Source: Bolinopsis microptera (Eukaryota > Ctenophora > Tentaculata > Lobata > Bolinopsidae). Taken from it: a stretch of 64,000 bases of DNA. Location: positions 11,439,578 through 11,503,577 of the forward strand of contig NC_087073.1 in assembly GCF_026151205.1 (NCBI RefSeq). Reading direction: 5' to 3'. Of this stretch, positions 23,960-35,227 are shown piece by piece. The position numbers and the translations under genes were made by a program. The notes under the pieces were generated by a model that saw only the letters and a list, made by a program, of their open reading frames with translations, ran no database searches and was not told the DNA's origin. Position 1 is the first letter of the stretch. The number at the start of each line of letters is the position of its first letter.

Positions 23960-24244
23960 TCAGGAGTTAGGAGCTGTGCGTGCCATCTTAGCGAGGGATT
24001 CCTGCTGACAGTTGAGTTTTGACATGGCTTCGAAGGAGAGGGGTCCAACAGCGTCAGCAATTAGGTGTTTCGTAGGGAGGTCAGTATCGGAGGCTTTCCG
24101 TTTCATGTTCTGCTTTGCTGTGTAGACAGAGTTTGCTGCAGGAGTAGGAGGGTGGGAATGGGTCTTCGTACTGGTCACAGTAGTGCCGTTCATCAAACTG
24201 AGAAGTCCGGAGCAGATCTTCTCAGTGCATCGCCAGTAGGTCAT
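23960..24244 (-). pseudogene. MULE transposase fragment, FLYWCH zinc finger
   Basis: The minus strand encodes TYWRCTEKICSGLLSL followed by a THSHPP block: the Cys, Cys, His, His of a FLYWCH finger, which lies at the N-terminus of animal MULE transposases. It continues into a basic stretch (NMKRKASDTDLPTKH) and stops at 23960. The continuation toward 23890 is in another frame. The DDE part is found across the LINE at 18777-19010. Confidence 0.7.
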
Positions 24245-24614
24245 GTCGTCGCGTTTCTAGGAATGAAGACATGTTGATGTTGTTCGATGCTTTGGTAGAA
24301 TCATCGTGACCTTATATATGGCCCAAGCAGATGAACTTGTTATCCCAATCGGAGATATACCTTCATACGATGCGTGATAGGAATGAGGATCATATGCTGC
24401 TTACGAGTTACCCGGTGGATCACACACTGCATACGTGGCTTGAACTGACCCGAAGGGTTGTGATCAGTGGATCACTTCGAAACACGTGATGTGAACCGAC
24501 GAATCGTATTCTCAAGATCACTTCGAAATAAGTGACGTGAACCGACCCGACGAATCACTTAATGGTCCATAAGAAGGATAGGATGTGACCTGAACTTGAA
24601 AATAAGTCAGGATA

Positions 24615-24747
24615 TTTTGTCGCACTAGAGTACGCTACCTGGATCGTAGTGCGACACGTACTGTAGTGCGACAGAGGGTGTTTTTGTCGGACTTCGCACT
24701 AGAGTACGTGTCGCACTAGAGTACGTGTCGCATTACAGTACGATTAC
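24615..24747. repeat. MULE right terminal repeat array
   Basis: Inverted partner of the left array, with GTCGCACTAGAGTACGTGTC units repeated next to the 24748 target duplication. Confidence 0.7.
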
Positions 24748-24757
24748 CAAGTCAAAC

Positions 24758-25892
24758 TAGGCAAAATCGCGGTGAATTTGCGGCGAAAGATAATGTATTT
24801 GCAGAGCTAAGTTAGATGTCATAAATTCGTTAACTAGCTTGTTAGTATAGATAGATTAGGGAGCGACAGGCCCGTCAGGCAAAACAACAGCATCTATATT
24901 AATAATCTTAAGTGTTAAGATCTAAACAGACTCTTCTTCATGATGTTGTTACACGAATTATGAATTAGGGATGCACTGGTTCATAGGATTACAGTAATGA
25001 CAATTACTAGGTGGTTTGTGTTTAGATAGTAGGTCTGTGCAGCTTCTAGTGATAATAGAAAATTATTATAATTATTACGTAAGAATTATTATAAAAGTTA
25101 TGTTTATATAGAAACAAGGAGAGTAACTTACATATTGAGGCACTTTCCTTTTACCTATCGAGAATGACTCGGACCAAAAATTTTCTTGATCGAAATTATT
25201 TTCAAAGTTTTTCTGGTCACTACTTTTGTTCATGTTTCATGCTACCCTGAGTATTATGAGCCGAAAATACTTTTTCGGTCCGTACCTACATTCTTAAGGC
25301 TGTGGATGTGATTAGTTCCATATAATTATAAAGAACGTGATATTTGGCCCTAGGATTTAAAGGAGAATGCGCAAATTTGGTCCTCATAGAACTGGAATAA
25401 TCGCAATTTGTCGCGAGGATCTGTTTGTCTCGGCAAACTAAAACGTCAAAAATCGCGATTTGTTGGGGAGAATGAGAAAAATCGCGATTCTGCACGTGCT
25501 GCGATTTCCTTTTGACCTTGCTTGAGGAAGATAAATTTGGTCCGTGATAATTTAAACATAACCAGCTCCGCTGTCGTTTTATTGACATATTTGTCCGGTT
25601 CACTGCGGACGATAAAATACACAATTAAGTTATTGTAAGTTTGATTACCAAAGAAAGCTTTGATAAACGGAAAATCATCAGAATAGATGGAAACATCTTG
25701 GAGGATTTTTGAATAGAAGCTTTTCTGTTGCGCGATAACTAATCCCTGGGATATAAAATACCTTGCTGCGAAACACTGTGCCTAACTAATGTTCTACAAT
25801 AAGCCTAATTAAATTGCCAACTAAGATGTTCTACACTGTGTCCAACTGGTTTGTCGCGTGTATTTGTCTGCTGCTAATGTGCGTTTTCCCAG
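24758..25892. other. ATPase intron sequence shared by both arms
   Basis: Matches 40221-41345 inverted. I see no gene here. The ORF at 25286-25624 has inconsistent ends between arms and is not supported. Confidence 0.4.
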
Positions 25893-26419
25893 GAGGAAAC
25901 TGTCTGATGATTGACGAGGACACTGCAGCCACCAACTTCATGATAAGAGATGACAAGATGCAGATGTTACTGAGTGCAGATAAAGAGCCTATCAAACCTT
26001 ATCTCTACAGAGCTAGGGAATTGCACGACAAGTAAGCAAATACTATATAAATACTATATATTCATATGAAATACCAATCAAATGTATAATTTACAACCAA
26101 ATATCCCATAAATATGTATGCTAATTTAAACCATAAAATATACGGAAATTACGGACCACCACGTTTTACAGATAATCGTTCAGCATACATATATATGTTT
26201 CACGACACAATTGTTACTTAAGTGTTTAGTGTTTACTAAGAATAAATGCACTAATAACGAAATTTATGTACTGTAACTTTTATTACTGATCTGTGAGTTT
26301 TTATTTCAGATGTATGTTTATGGATAGCCTATGCACGACCACCATTTGGGCTTAATACGCTCACTTTAATACTGCCTGAAGTGGAGGTCTATACCTCACT
26401 TAATCTCCCTAAATTCACG

Positions 26420-27817
26420 TTAAACTTCAGTAGTAGCGAGAGATACATTAGTAACTACAGTACTATACGATTTATTAGTCGGATTGCTCGGCTCAACTGT
26501 CCTTCTGAATTTGTTCCTCAGACTCTCTCTCAAAGTCTTACTCCTCCAGATCAAGACAATAGCGTTGAGAGAAGAGCTAATAAAAGGGAAGAGAGTGCTC
26601 GTTACGTAACACAGCTGTAAAACCACCTGATCAGTCCAATAGTCCCAATTAAAGGCCCAGGTAAGCACTATCCAGAGACTGTAAACTGTATTGCACACAG
26701 AGAATACAGTTGTGAGCAGTGCAATGGTGACTGTGATGTCCTGTTCCGCAGTCCCTGCCCCCGTCTTACTCAGCCCTCTCTTGCTAGCTCTCAGCTCTCT
26801 GTAGTTCACTACTAAGCACACTAGCGATATCAGCACTGCAATTATAAACGGAGCACAGGACGTTGCAAAAGTCACGTACTCAGGAACACTCACTACCGTC
26901 TTCTTGCCCTTGCCAGCGGTAATGGGGTTCAATGCCATGACTATATCCTTGACTGCGTAGTCTCCTACATACGGGAGGAACACATAGCGTACTTTAGTTG
27001 CGTAGAAATCCTCCTGATCCTGCCTGATCCGCACAGTGTCGTATAAGATTAGAGGGAGGAGGACAAGGAGGCATATGAGGACAGATACCCACAACGCTCT
27101 TCTGTTGATCAGGTAGAAGGGTCTGGTAATGTTGATGGTACGGACTACTATCAGTATCACGTTTACAAACACTGATACTCGCAATATCAGGGTCGTTATG
27201 GCAAATACTGCTGCCAGAAATACGACCATCTCCGGAGATTCTTCTTGATCTGTAGAGGGATAAAAGAGAGGTATGTTATTCATTGCGTAATCAAGATAAC
27301 AGTATAGATAACAGTTTAAACGTGGCTAATTGTTGGTTATTAATGTTCTCCAGCAGCTCTAAACATTTCAACTAACCTGTAACTAGCAGTATCAACGCTA
27401 CAAAATGAAGGATTGCAGTCAGAGACACCAGAAAGTCAGTACAGGATAGAGTTAGATAGAGTGAGGGAACTAGATCCTTTCTCTTTCTCCAGTAGAACAA
27501 AAAGATCTGACTGTTTGCTGCCAGTCCAAATAGTCCTGTGGAATCAATCATTTTGTCATTCATCTAGTACCAATGCGAACTTTTAGCATGCCTTGCTGCC
27601 TCTACTGGATAAACAGACAAATATCACATTTTGTGGTTATCTTAGAAGGATTTTTCCAATATTTCTTACCTACGACTAACGCAATCACAGCGATAGCAAT
27701 TCCTGCTCCATCCTGCTCCTTAAACTTGTTGTAATTGTCAGTCCAATCTTCAGTGGGCTCTAACCAGCCGTCCTCCCACGCTTCAGTTGGGTCTGTTGGC
27801 CCCGAATCATCTGACAT
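26420..27817 (-). CDS. Class A GPCR-like receptor, three exons (left copy)
   Basis: Exons 27670-27817, 27377-27535 and 26420-27249 join in phase (148+159+830 nt) to give 378 residues. The N-terminus is acidic and Trp-rich (residues 1-35), then seven hydrophobic segments. TM1 has the G-x-x-N pattern GLAANS, TM2 has LSCTDFL with the conserved Asp, and TM7 ends SSLNAIVLIW with helix 8 SKTLRESLR, a variant of NPxxY. No DRY motif follows TM3; the region reads VVRTINITRPF. Predicted plasma-membrane receptor, ligand unknown. Its stop is 389 bp past ATPase exon 10 and on the opposite strand. It differs from the right copy at two residues (V/I in exon 2, M/I in exon 3). Confidence 0.8.
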
Positions 27818-28139
27818 TTCTTACCTGCACGTGCTGGGGTAAAACAAGTGTTGAAATTGGGCTTTAGGTTTAAATGATAGCTGCCCTAGCTTAAGATAAA
27901 CGTTTTTTGTAGGACTTTTTAAGTTTTTAGAGTTGGAGAGGAGGTGGTGTTATACAGAATGTCAGATGTAATTTCGCCTAATAAATGGATTAGTGCTATA
28001 CCAAGAGAGGGGGGGGGGGTCAACCTCATTTTACCTCATGAGGCCAGCCAAAAAAGGCAAAATTGGGATGAGGTAAAATGAGGTAAATAAATCTAGTTTT
28101 CTAAGCCTTTTTTAGAGACAAAAAAGGTTTATTCAAGGT

Positions 28140-29960
28140 CATTATACTATAATTCGAGGCTGTGCATGGTCTCCCATGATATCTTATGGTTTATTAGGGG
28201 TGATGTGGTCCCTGGGAAGGGGCATTCCCAGTTTAACCTACTTACTCTCCAAACTTGGGGTAAAACAACTTCGCATTATAATTATTATTTATGAAAAGAA
28301 AATTGAACATTTCGATTTCCATGATCCATTAGGAAATTGTTAATAGGACTTGCTAAGTTTTGTAAAGGAATTAGCAATGACTTTAGTGTCACTTTGGCAC
28401 ACCCCTGCAGATTTTGTCGATTTCAGGTGCCGTCGGCACCATAAAAATTAAAAGCAAACATAAATTTTTTCCCGATCCATGACTCAAAGTGCCGAAGGCA
28501 CAAAAGAGTCAAGGACAAGGGTTAGCGAACGAGGTTTTTTTTTGTATATGGTAGCTTTCGTCCGTACCTGCGAGCGTGCGAGTGTGCGACCGTACGTGCC
28601 TGCGAGCACTGTTATCGCCCACGTGACTACCTGCGCAAAGTTATTTTGCGCGAAAATCTGAATTAAACAATTGTTTGCGCGCGGTGCTGAAATGTTCAAG
28701 TAACGTACATTGTTAATTTCACCATGTACGCATCCCGCTAGGGACTAATTGATAGCATAGTATTATTATTTTGAGTTAGTATTACTATTTTGCACAGATC
28801 CGTGTCAGGTTGCATAAACAATAAACATATAATATGGTTACATAGAAATATACACGATTTTCAAATTAAATATGGAATTATATCAACTGGGCGGCGCTCG
28901 GCCTGTCACTCCGCCATATCTGCATGCTTATAAACAGTAAATACCAGGTGGTATGGAATATGATCAAATACTCAAACACGGATCGGGAAATTGAGCGGCC
29001 ATCCACAAAAGAAAAGCGGCCGCATTTCTTGTTCCCCCTAAAATCGAACGCTTTCTGCGCAAAAAATTGACCTCAACAGAAAAAATTAAACATGGCTTCA
29101 AATCCAAATTTGAACCAGAGATTTTTCACTTCCTCTCGATAAACTTAATTTTCAACCCAAAATAAAGTCTCAAAGGGGTAAATTACTCAAGTCAGGATTG
29201 TAGGCAATGATTATTCCAAACCATACATTTTTGTAAATTCATTAAACTTTCAATTTAGCCTAAAACACCCTATTTCGAAAAATTTTTCCAGGGGGCTGCG
29301 CCCCCCTAGCCCCCGCCAATGTGGTCCGCCCCTTACCTGGACCCCGCTGGGGGCCGCGCCCCCAGACCCCTGCCAAAGCTTGCAGCTTCGCTCGCCGACA
29401 GCCCCCCCCCCCCCCAAAGAAAAATCCTGGCTACGTGCCTGAGCAAAATATAGGTTAAGGGCTTTTCAGATGATTTGGCTCCTCAACAGATACCGACGTA
29501 CATAACGGTCAATATGTAGTTTAGGTTTACCTGGCCCGTAGGTTACGAATGTGCCCGAGGAGAAAAAAAAAGCAAACTTAAGAAAATTTCTCGGGAACTT
29601 AAAAGTTCACCTCAAAACGAAATCTGCACCTAGGCATATTTCAAAACTGGTTCCACTTGGAGGAAATTTCAGAAATGCTTTTATCAATCCAATTTTGGAA
29701 ATTTTAGAATGTTTGAACTTTATACTTTGAAAATCTGCAATATTGGAGACATCAATCTACTCTATCATGCAAAAATAGCTCATTCTATCATCGACACTAA
29801 AACAATCCTCAAAAGTGTGCTCTACTTCATAACGTCTCTAGATTAGGCCTTTGCTTGAACTAAACCCAAATTTTGTGTGTTAGTATATGAGATTTCATTT
29901 TTACAGACTGATATAAAGCCCAATCAAGGAAAAAGAGCTAACATGGGGAAAATGTGGTTT
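28140..29960. other. Element interior without recognised gene
   Basis: Contains a GC-rich patch at 29290-29420 (CCCCCCTAGCCCCCGCC) and a hairpin around GTGCCGAAGGCAC near 28490. The short ORFs are not convincing. No function assigned. Confidence 0.3.
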
Positions 29961-29970
29961 AAAAAATTTT

Positions 29971-32216
29971 GTCACTCCGTAACAAAAAAGTGTCAAAAAG
30001 TTATCTATTCTCTTAACTACACGCCTATTGCATTCCATATTTTCTTAAGTATCTCAGTGACCTTACACTAAGATTTTCCAACATTTTCGATTGATAACAT
30101 TATAATTTAAGAGGAGATATGATGAGCCAAACTTTGGTCACTCCGTAACGCTTTGTTACGGAGTGACAAATTCAAGGGACATTGTCACTCCGTAACGAAT
30201 TTTTTTATTGACATTTCAAGATTTACAGTTGTTATTGATCTGGTTTGTAATATTGATGCCAGATTGCATAATACCTAGCTTGTCAGCTACACTGCTTGTG
30301 TATATTACAAAAGACGAGGACTAAGAGGGGAGAAAGCCAAATGTGCTAACTTTGGTTTGATAACTGAAGAAAACGACCACTGGGGATGTCACGTTCTGCC
30401 TGAACAAGCTCGTTAGCTGGAGAAAGTCGAAGAAATAATTCCTGGACAGATTAACTTGGTTAAGTTCTGGTCAGATGGATGTTCCTCTCAGTTTCGGTCA
30501 CAGTACACCTTCTTCATGTTATCCAAGTTTCCTCCCCACTACGACCTGGAGTGGAATTTCTTCATGGCTAACCATGGTAAGGGTGCCTGCGACGTGGTGG
30601 GTGGAACTATTAAACATGCTGTCTTCAGAAAGATACTGTCCAATCAGGTTGTCATAAATACACCAAAGGAGTTTGCAACCTATGCTGACAGTCTTCTCAA
30701 GTCAATCAATGTCGTGTATGTTGGAGATCTAGCCTCAGGTATGGAAGAGGGGTGCAGAAGGAAAGCAAGACCAGTTCCAGGAACCTTGAAAGTGCACCAC
30801 ATTGTCCGTTCTTTCAAAGATAACAGCTGCATCCTTACCTTTAGGGACACGTCAGTTGATGGATCTTTGATAAAGAAGATAGAGTATGCCGATGAATCAT
30901 CTGCTCAGACGACTTCAACAACAGTTATTGGAGAGGAGGAAACACCATCATCTTCTAACAGCTGTGAAACTTACAACATTGATCAATTCGTGATTGTTAA
31001 CTGGGAGGGTGAACTTTACCCAGGAAAAGTTATTGGCAAGCCAGACAGCAGTAACCTTACCGTTAAGTGCCTTGTACCAGCTGGAAAACCTGGATCAATC
31101 TGAAAATGGCCTGACAAAGAGGGCGTCCATGATTACGAACTTAGTGACGTGAAAGGAGCTATTGGTATGCCGAAGCTTTTGCCGGGAACAGGGAGAAGAA
31201 TAGAGTTTGAAGTACCTGAACTTGCTTATAAGTGGGGTGTAAAGGTTTGAATTTTCGTTAATCTGTGTACATTGTACAGTTTATAACTTTAAACAAATAA
31301 GCCCAGATTTTTAAACATTTCATTATGATATGTCACTCTGTAACAGATTCTTAACCGAGTAATATTTGTAGAAAGTTAAACCAATGAGACTGATTTTTAT
31401 GCAGTTGTTTATATTTTTCAAACAGTGATTTAAATGTGCTGTATTTTAAGGGAAATTTACAGAGTTGTAAGCTCCAGGGTTGATTTTTATCACATGATCG
31501 TATTTTTATTCATAATTGTGATCAAGACTAATGAATTGTACCAGATTTGATTTATTTCACATCAATAAATTTGTGTGTCTACCTTGTTTAAGTGTTATCT
31601 ATCTAATTTTGAAAAGAATTCTACTATTTAGAGCCAGGAACAGGATGAAAAATGATGAAAAATTCGAGTGGAATGAGAGACTGTTTGATGCGTCACTCCG
31701 TAACAGTCACTCCGTAACAATCCCCAAAATTTTTGAAGCCTCAAATTTTTTATTCCTTAGGCAATACACACTTTTTCTTGATTAATTATTGAAGGAAAAT
31801 GTCTGAAAAGTGCCTGGAAGCCGTCAAAATGCAACTTTCAAGAATATCTGAGATAAAAATTAGGTCAGAATATGGGTGTACCAAAATCTGAAAATTTATC
31901 TAGTCACTCTGTAACGAAATTTCGACTTTTTATTACTCAAAAACGGATTGATTTCTCACTATTTTCTTTGGCAGATATGTAAATCGTAGGTTTGAAAAGC
32001 CTTAGAAACATAATTTAACCAATAATGAACCTGTTTTCTTGGACATTTTTCGGAAAAAATGGGTAAAATTGTCACACCGTAACATTCTATAGTTTTGAAA
32101 TATGCCCACCTATGCTTTGGCAGTTGCCAATTTATGGGGATATTTACGCATTGCATGACATGGACCATTTAAATAATATCTTAGTTTGATATTGCGATTA
32201 TCGAGTCACTCTGAAA
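29971..32216. repeat. Dispersed 13-mer array GTCACTCCGTAAC
   Basis: Exact or near copies at 29971, 30137, 30155 (reverse), 30184, 31332, 31692, 31706, 31903, 32071 and 32204. Six forward copies and the reverse copy at 30155-30167 are exact; the copies at 31332, 31903 and 32071 have one change and that at 32204 has two. Two are paired as a hairpin (30137-30167), and two in direct tandem (31692-31718). They flank the SDGCSSQFRS gene remnant. Confidence 0.85.
30417..31248 (+). pseudogene. Transposon-type protein remnant with SDGCSSQFRS motif
   Basis: Open from just after a TAG at 30414 and lacking an ATG, the frame reads through VKFWSDGCSSQFRS, WNFFMANHGKGACDVVGGTI and KHAVF to a TGA at about 31101. 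It continues in the same frame with KWPDKEGVHDYELSDV to a TGA at 31248. That internal TGA stands where a Trp would fit, so it is a single nonsense change. Similar DG-x-x-x-QF-[KR] / HGKG-x-x-D-x-x-GG proteins occur in large families in invertebrate genomes, probably encoded by DNA transposons; I cannot name the superfamily. The Asp residues in these blocks could be catalytic, but that is a guess. Confidence 0.5.
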
Positions 32217-32541
32217 CAAATTGTGTCTAACTATACCAAATGTAAACAACAGTTGTGCATGGAACTAGATTGGATATCTACATGAATTTAGTCGAAATTG
32301 CATAGTGAAAGGTCATTTCATAATAAATTACTTATATAAACTCATACTTCATACAATTCTAAGTTCTTATGTACATGTTCAATGTTCATGATTCGCTGTA
32401 GAATAAAGGGCGGTTCACAAAACCACTTTTCGTTCAAATAATAAGATATCACCTCTAATTAGTTGCTCTATAGGATCAGGAACAACCAAACAATTTTTTG
32501 TGTCTACGGTTTCGTATAATACTGACTTGGGCCACGCCCAT

Positions 32542-34765
32542 ATTTTTAACAGGTAAAATTATCTAAATCGTCAATTTAGTCACGAAGGAGTTTGAAAGGA
32601 GTTCTAAATGTGTGCTCCTCTAATATAAACAGTAAGAAATGGTTAACTTTCGTCGAGGTCTCAGGTCTCTACAATGTCGGGAAGTTCCTGCAGGAATTTG
32701 CGCATTGTGCTGAAGCGCAAGATTCACTGCGCCAAAAGCGAAGGTCGTAGAGACATGAGACCTTGACTAAAGTTAACCATTTCATACCATTGCTATCAGA
32801 GTATGCCACTTTCAGAGTCCTGAACACACTCCTACAGCTCTTAATCGTCAATTATATGAATTTTACCTGTTTAAATATATCATCTTTAACTGATATCAAT
32901 TTAGTTTAAAACACTGTTAGTTTTAAAAAAGAACTTATTACTTCACACCAAACTAACGCAAGATATGATAATATAAAAAAGGAAGGTTTTCCTTGGATTC
33001 CGAATTCAACTTTGATTATATCCTGGCACTGATTATCATTTCTCGATTGTTCTCCATTTTCCAATGCTGTCAGCAAGTTCCAATTTAGGTAGACTAGGTT
33101 TTCGAATCTTCATATTATGTTCAGAAGCAGGCCAGAAGGGGTTGTTACCAGAGGAATATAATCTTCTTGGAACAAGGAATTAATGAGGTCTTCATTTATT
33201 TCTTCATAACTCGTCACTGACAGTCCGGACAGGATGAGCATTGACGAGATTCACTGATTACTTCATAGCTCGTCATTGATAGGATCAGTATTAAATGAGG
33301 TCGAATGATTACTTCATAGCTCGTCACTAACTGGATCAGCATTTAAACATGACTATCAACTAACGAGGTCTAGTGATCTCTTGCTGATACGTCAAAACAA
33401 GATCAGTAAATAGCTATAAATATCGAAAAAAATTAGCTTAGAAATTACATAGTACAAATGCCTTCTTCACAATTAACTCTTTGGCCTCATCTTTTTAAAT
33501 CACTCATTCCCTCTGAAACAAGATTTAAATGCTTAGGACTAGGAGGAACTTAGTTAACTTCTTGTATAATTCGGTAAGAGGAAAATTCCTTAGTAAGCTA
33601 ACATTCTTTTGTAGGATGTTACCACTTATCATATCTGTTATCCAGCATAATCCCACAACTAGACCCTCTTTAAATATCTAGGATCCTACATCGCTTCAAC
33701 CAGCAAAGACATCAATGTCAGGAAAGGCCTTGCATGGAAAGCACTTGAAAGTCTAGATGTTTTTTGGAAATCTGACATGTCTAGAAAGATCAAAACTAAA
33801 ATTTTCAGAACTGCAGTCGAGCCTGTTCTTTTATATGGCGCAGAAACATGGACTTTGAAGAAAGCTGACACTAAAGCACTAGACGGTGTTTACACACGAA
33901 TGCTACGAAGGGTCTTTGGTATCTCATGGAAATCCCACACACCTAATCCCGTCCTCTACGGAAATATCCCATCGGTGACTGATACCATGAAAACACGAAG
34001 ACTTCGTTTTGCAGGGCATGTCTACCGTCTACAGGACCAACCTGCTCAGCAACTCCTTTTCTGGCAACCATCTTACGGCCAAAGGTATCGAGGACGACCA
34101 CACAAGACCTTTCCGGACGTCCTTCAAGAAGATACTGGTTTAGAGCCCCACATGATACGTCTGCTCATGAGTGATAGAGATAAATGGAGACATGCGTTGA
34201 GACGAAACTCGTTCCAGATTTCATCTGGACCGACCTAGGCAGGCAGGCAGACCCTCTTATTCTTGAGTCTTGACAATGACAGCAGCAATGTACACTATTT
34301 TGATGGTCCAGGTCTCCAAGAAAACCTTCCTCTTTATATTCTCATATTGTGTGTTAGTTTGGTGTGAAGTATTATTATTATTTTTAAACTAACAGTGTTA
34401 AACTAAATTGATATCAGTAAAAGATGATATATTTTAACAGGTAAAATTCATACAATTGACGATTAAGAGATATGGGAGTGTGTTCAGGACTCTGAAAGTG
34501 GCATACTCTTATAGCAATGGTATGAAATGGTTAACTTTAGTAAAGGTCTCATGTCTCTACGACCTTCGCTTTTGGCGCTGTGAATCTTGCGCTTCAAGCG
34601 CAACGCGCAAATTCCTGCAGGAACTTTCCGACATTGTAGAGACCTGAGACCTCGATTAAAGTTAACCATTTCCTACTGTTTATATTAGAGGAGCACACAT
34701 TTAGAACTCCTTCCATACTCCTTCGTGACTAAATTGACGATTTAGAGAATTTTACCTGTTAAAAA
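32542..34765. mobile_element. Foldback element with about 430-bp inverted repeats, nested
   Basis: The first 430 bp or so recur inverted at the right end, from AACAGGTAAAATTATCTAAA to its complement. Each arm holds its own hairpin built on GGTCTCATGTCTCTACGACC. The centre contains an LINE tail fragment (33668-34238). Related to 4850-6480. No transposase is encoded, so it moves, if at all, in trans. Confidence 0.65.
33668..34238 (+). pseudogene. LINE reverse-transcriptase C-terminal fragment
   Basis: 190 codons in one frame, starting FKYLGSYI and continuing through RKIKTKIFRTAVEPVLLYGA, TLKKADTKALDGVYTRMLRR and MKTRRLRFAGHVYRL to DRDKWRHALRR. This is the tail found after the catalytic core in RTE/CR1-type LINE polyproteins. 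The core, endonuclease and 5' end are absent: a 5'-truncated copy inserted in the foldback element. Not functional. Confidence 0.8.
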
Positions 34766-34854
34766 TTTCTGCCGAAATTTACCTCATTTTACCTCATGAG
34801 GCCAGCCAAAATAGGCAAAATTGGGATGAGGTAAAATGAGGTAAAATGAGGTTG

Positions 34855-34856
<2 letters not shown>

Positions 34857-34900
<44 letters not shown>
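34857..34900. repeat. Poly-C tract at element end
   Basis: Over 40 consecutive C, against about 11 G at the other end of the same element. The length is probably unstable and may be an assembly estimate. Confidence 0.9.
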
Positions 34901-34903
<3 letters not shown>

Positions 34904-35227
34904 GAGAACTATTCAGCAAACTAATTAATGTTAATGGTTGTATATGTAATGATATATTATAATAGTACGTGATAGCTTATCATTAAAATGTATATAATAC
35001 AATTATATAATTCTTGAAAGAAAAAAACTAAACAGAAAACAACTAAACAGCGGATAAATGCCCTAACAGTGGGCATCACGAAAGGCTAAATCACACAAAA
35101 GCTGCTGTAGAGTGTAGTGGGTCAGACACACTGTTCATTAGTTGGAGGTACACTGTACACCATCACATTCCAGCTTATTCATTCCATGCGGTAGACGCAC
35201 CTTATTTAATATCGAATTTAAAACAGA

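Larger units (their letters stand above)
18564..24747. mobile_element. Mutator-like element (MULE) with nested LINE
   Basis: Left-arm insertion flanked by the 10-bp duplication CAAGTCAAAC (18554-18563, 24748-24757); the right arm has one copy near 41345-41355. Both ends carry inverted arrays of TAGTGCGACACGTACT-like units. Inside are two minus-strand transposase pieces (a FLYWCH finger and the start of a MULE DDE domain) separated by a complete LINE. Target length and domains agree with the Mutator superfamily. Confidence 0.85.
7068..26031 (+). pseudogene. Predicted ABC-class ATPase, left copy lacking last exon
   Basis: Ten exons join in phase: 7068-7156, 7362-7498, 7646-7752, 7899-8013, 10448-10530, 12806-12924, 13093-13309, 13449-13559, 14472-14694, 25893-26031. 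All have AG/GT borders and keep the frame for 446 codons. The product matches the COG3044/PF09818 family: Gly-Arg-rich N-terminus (residues 2-22), HVQGDPYASPSR (91 on), VGLPAKGR, Walker A GGGFHGKT (312-319), IRAEDGR, ASGSTSQAA (384 on) and Walker B LMIDED (405-410). The next exon lies in the spacer but on the opposite strand, so this copy cannot use it. Introns hold the MFS gene, two TTAA elements, MITEs and a MULE. The exons themselves are undamaged, so it may have been complete recently, or may be a haplotype cut by an assembly join. Confidence 0.8.
28009..34899. mobile_element. 6.9-kb element with hairpin ends and poly-G/poly-C termini
   Basis: Absent from the right arm, where CCAAGAGA is single near 38110. 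Here CCAAGAGA flanks the insertion at 28001-28008 and 34900-34907 (8 bp; one base is ambiguous in the C run). Each end begins with G/C homopolymer and GTCAACCTCATTTTACCTCA, then a loop, then the complement. Loops at the two ends are in direct orientation while stems are palindromic. Inside: a transposon-type gene remnant (30417-31248), a repeated 13-mer (29971-32216), and a nested foldback element (32542-34765). The superfamily is unassigned; an 8-bp target would suit hAT-like or similar enzymes. Confidence 0.75.

Noticed and set aside
25826-26355. A small secreted protein with signal peptide and a C-x6-C tail, made by splicing 26031 to 26310
   Set aside because: The second half of the supposed exon (LMIDEDTAATNFMIRD...) is the Walker B exon of the ATPase, with an acceptor at 25892. 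The hydrophobic start is intron translation.
30456-31103. A complete 215-residue gene starting at 30456
   Set aside because: The first codon is TTG and the frame is open upstream to 30417 and continues past the TGA; it is a fragment of a longer protein.
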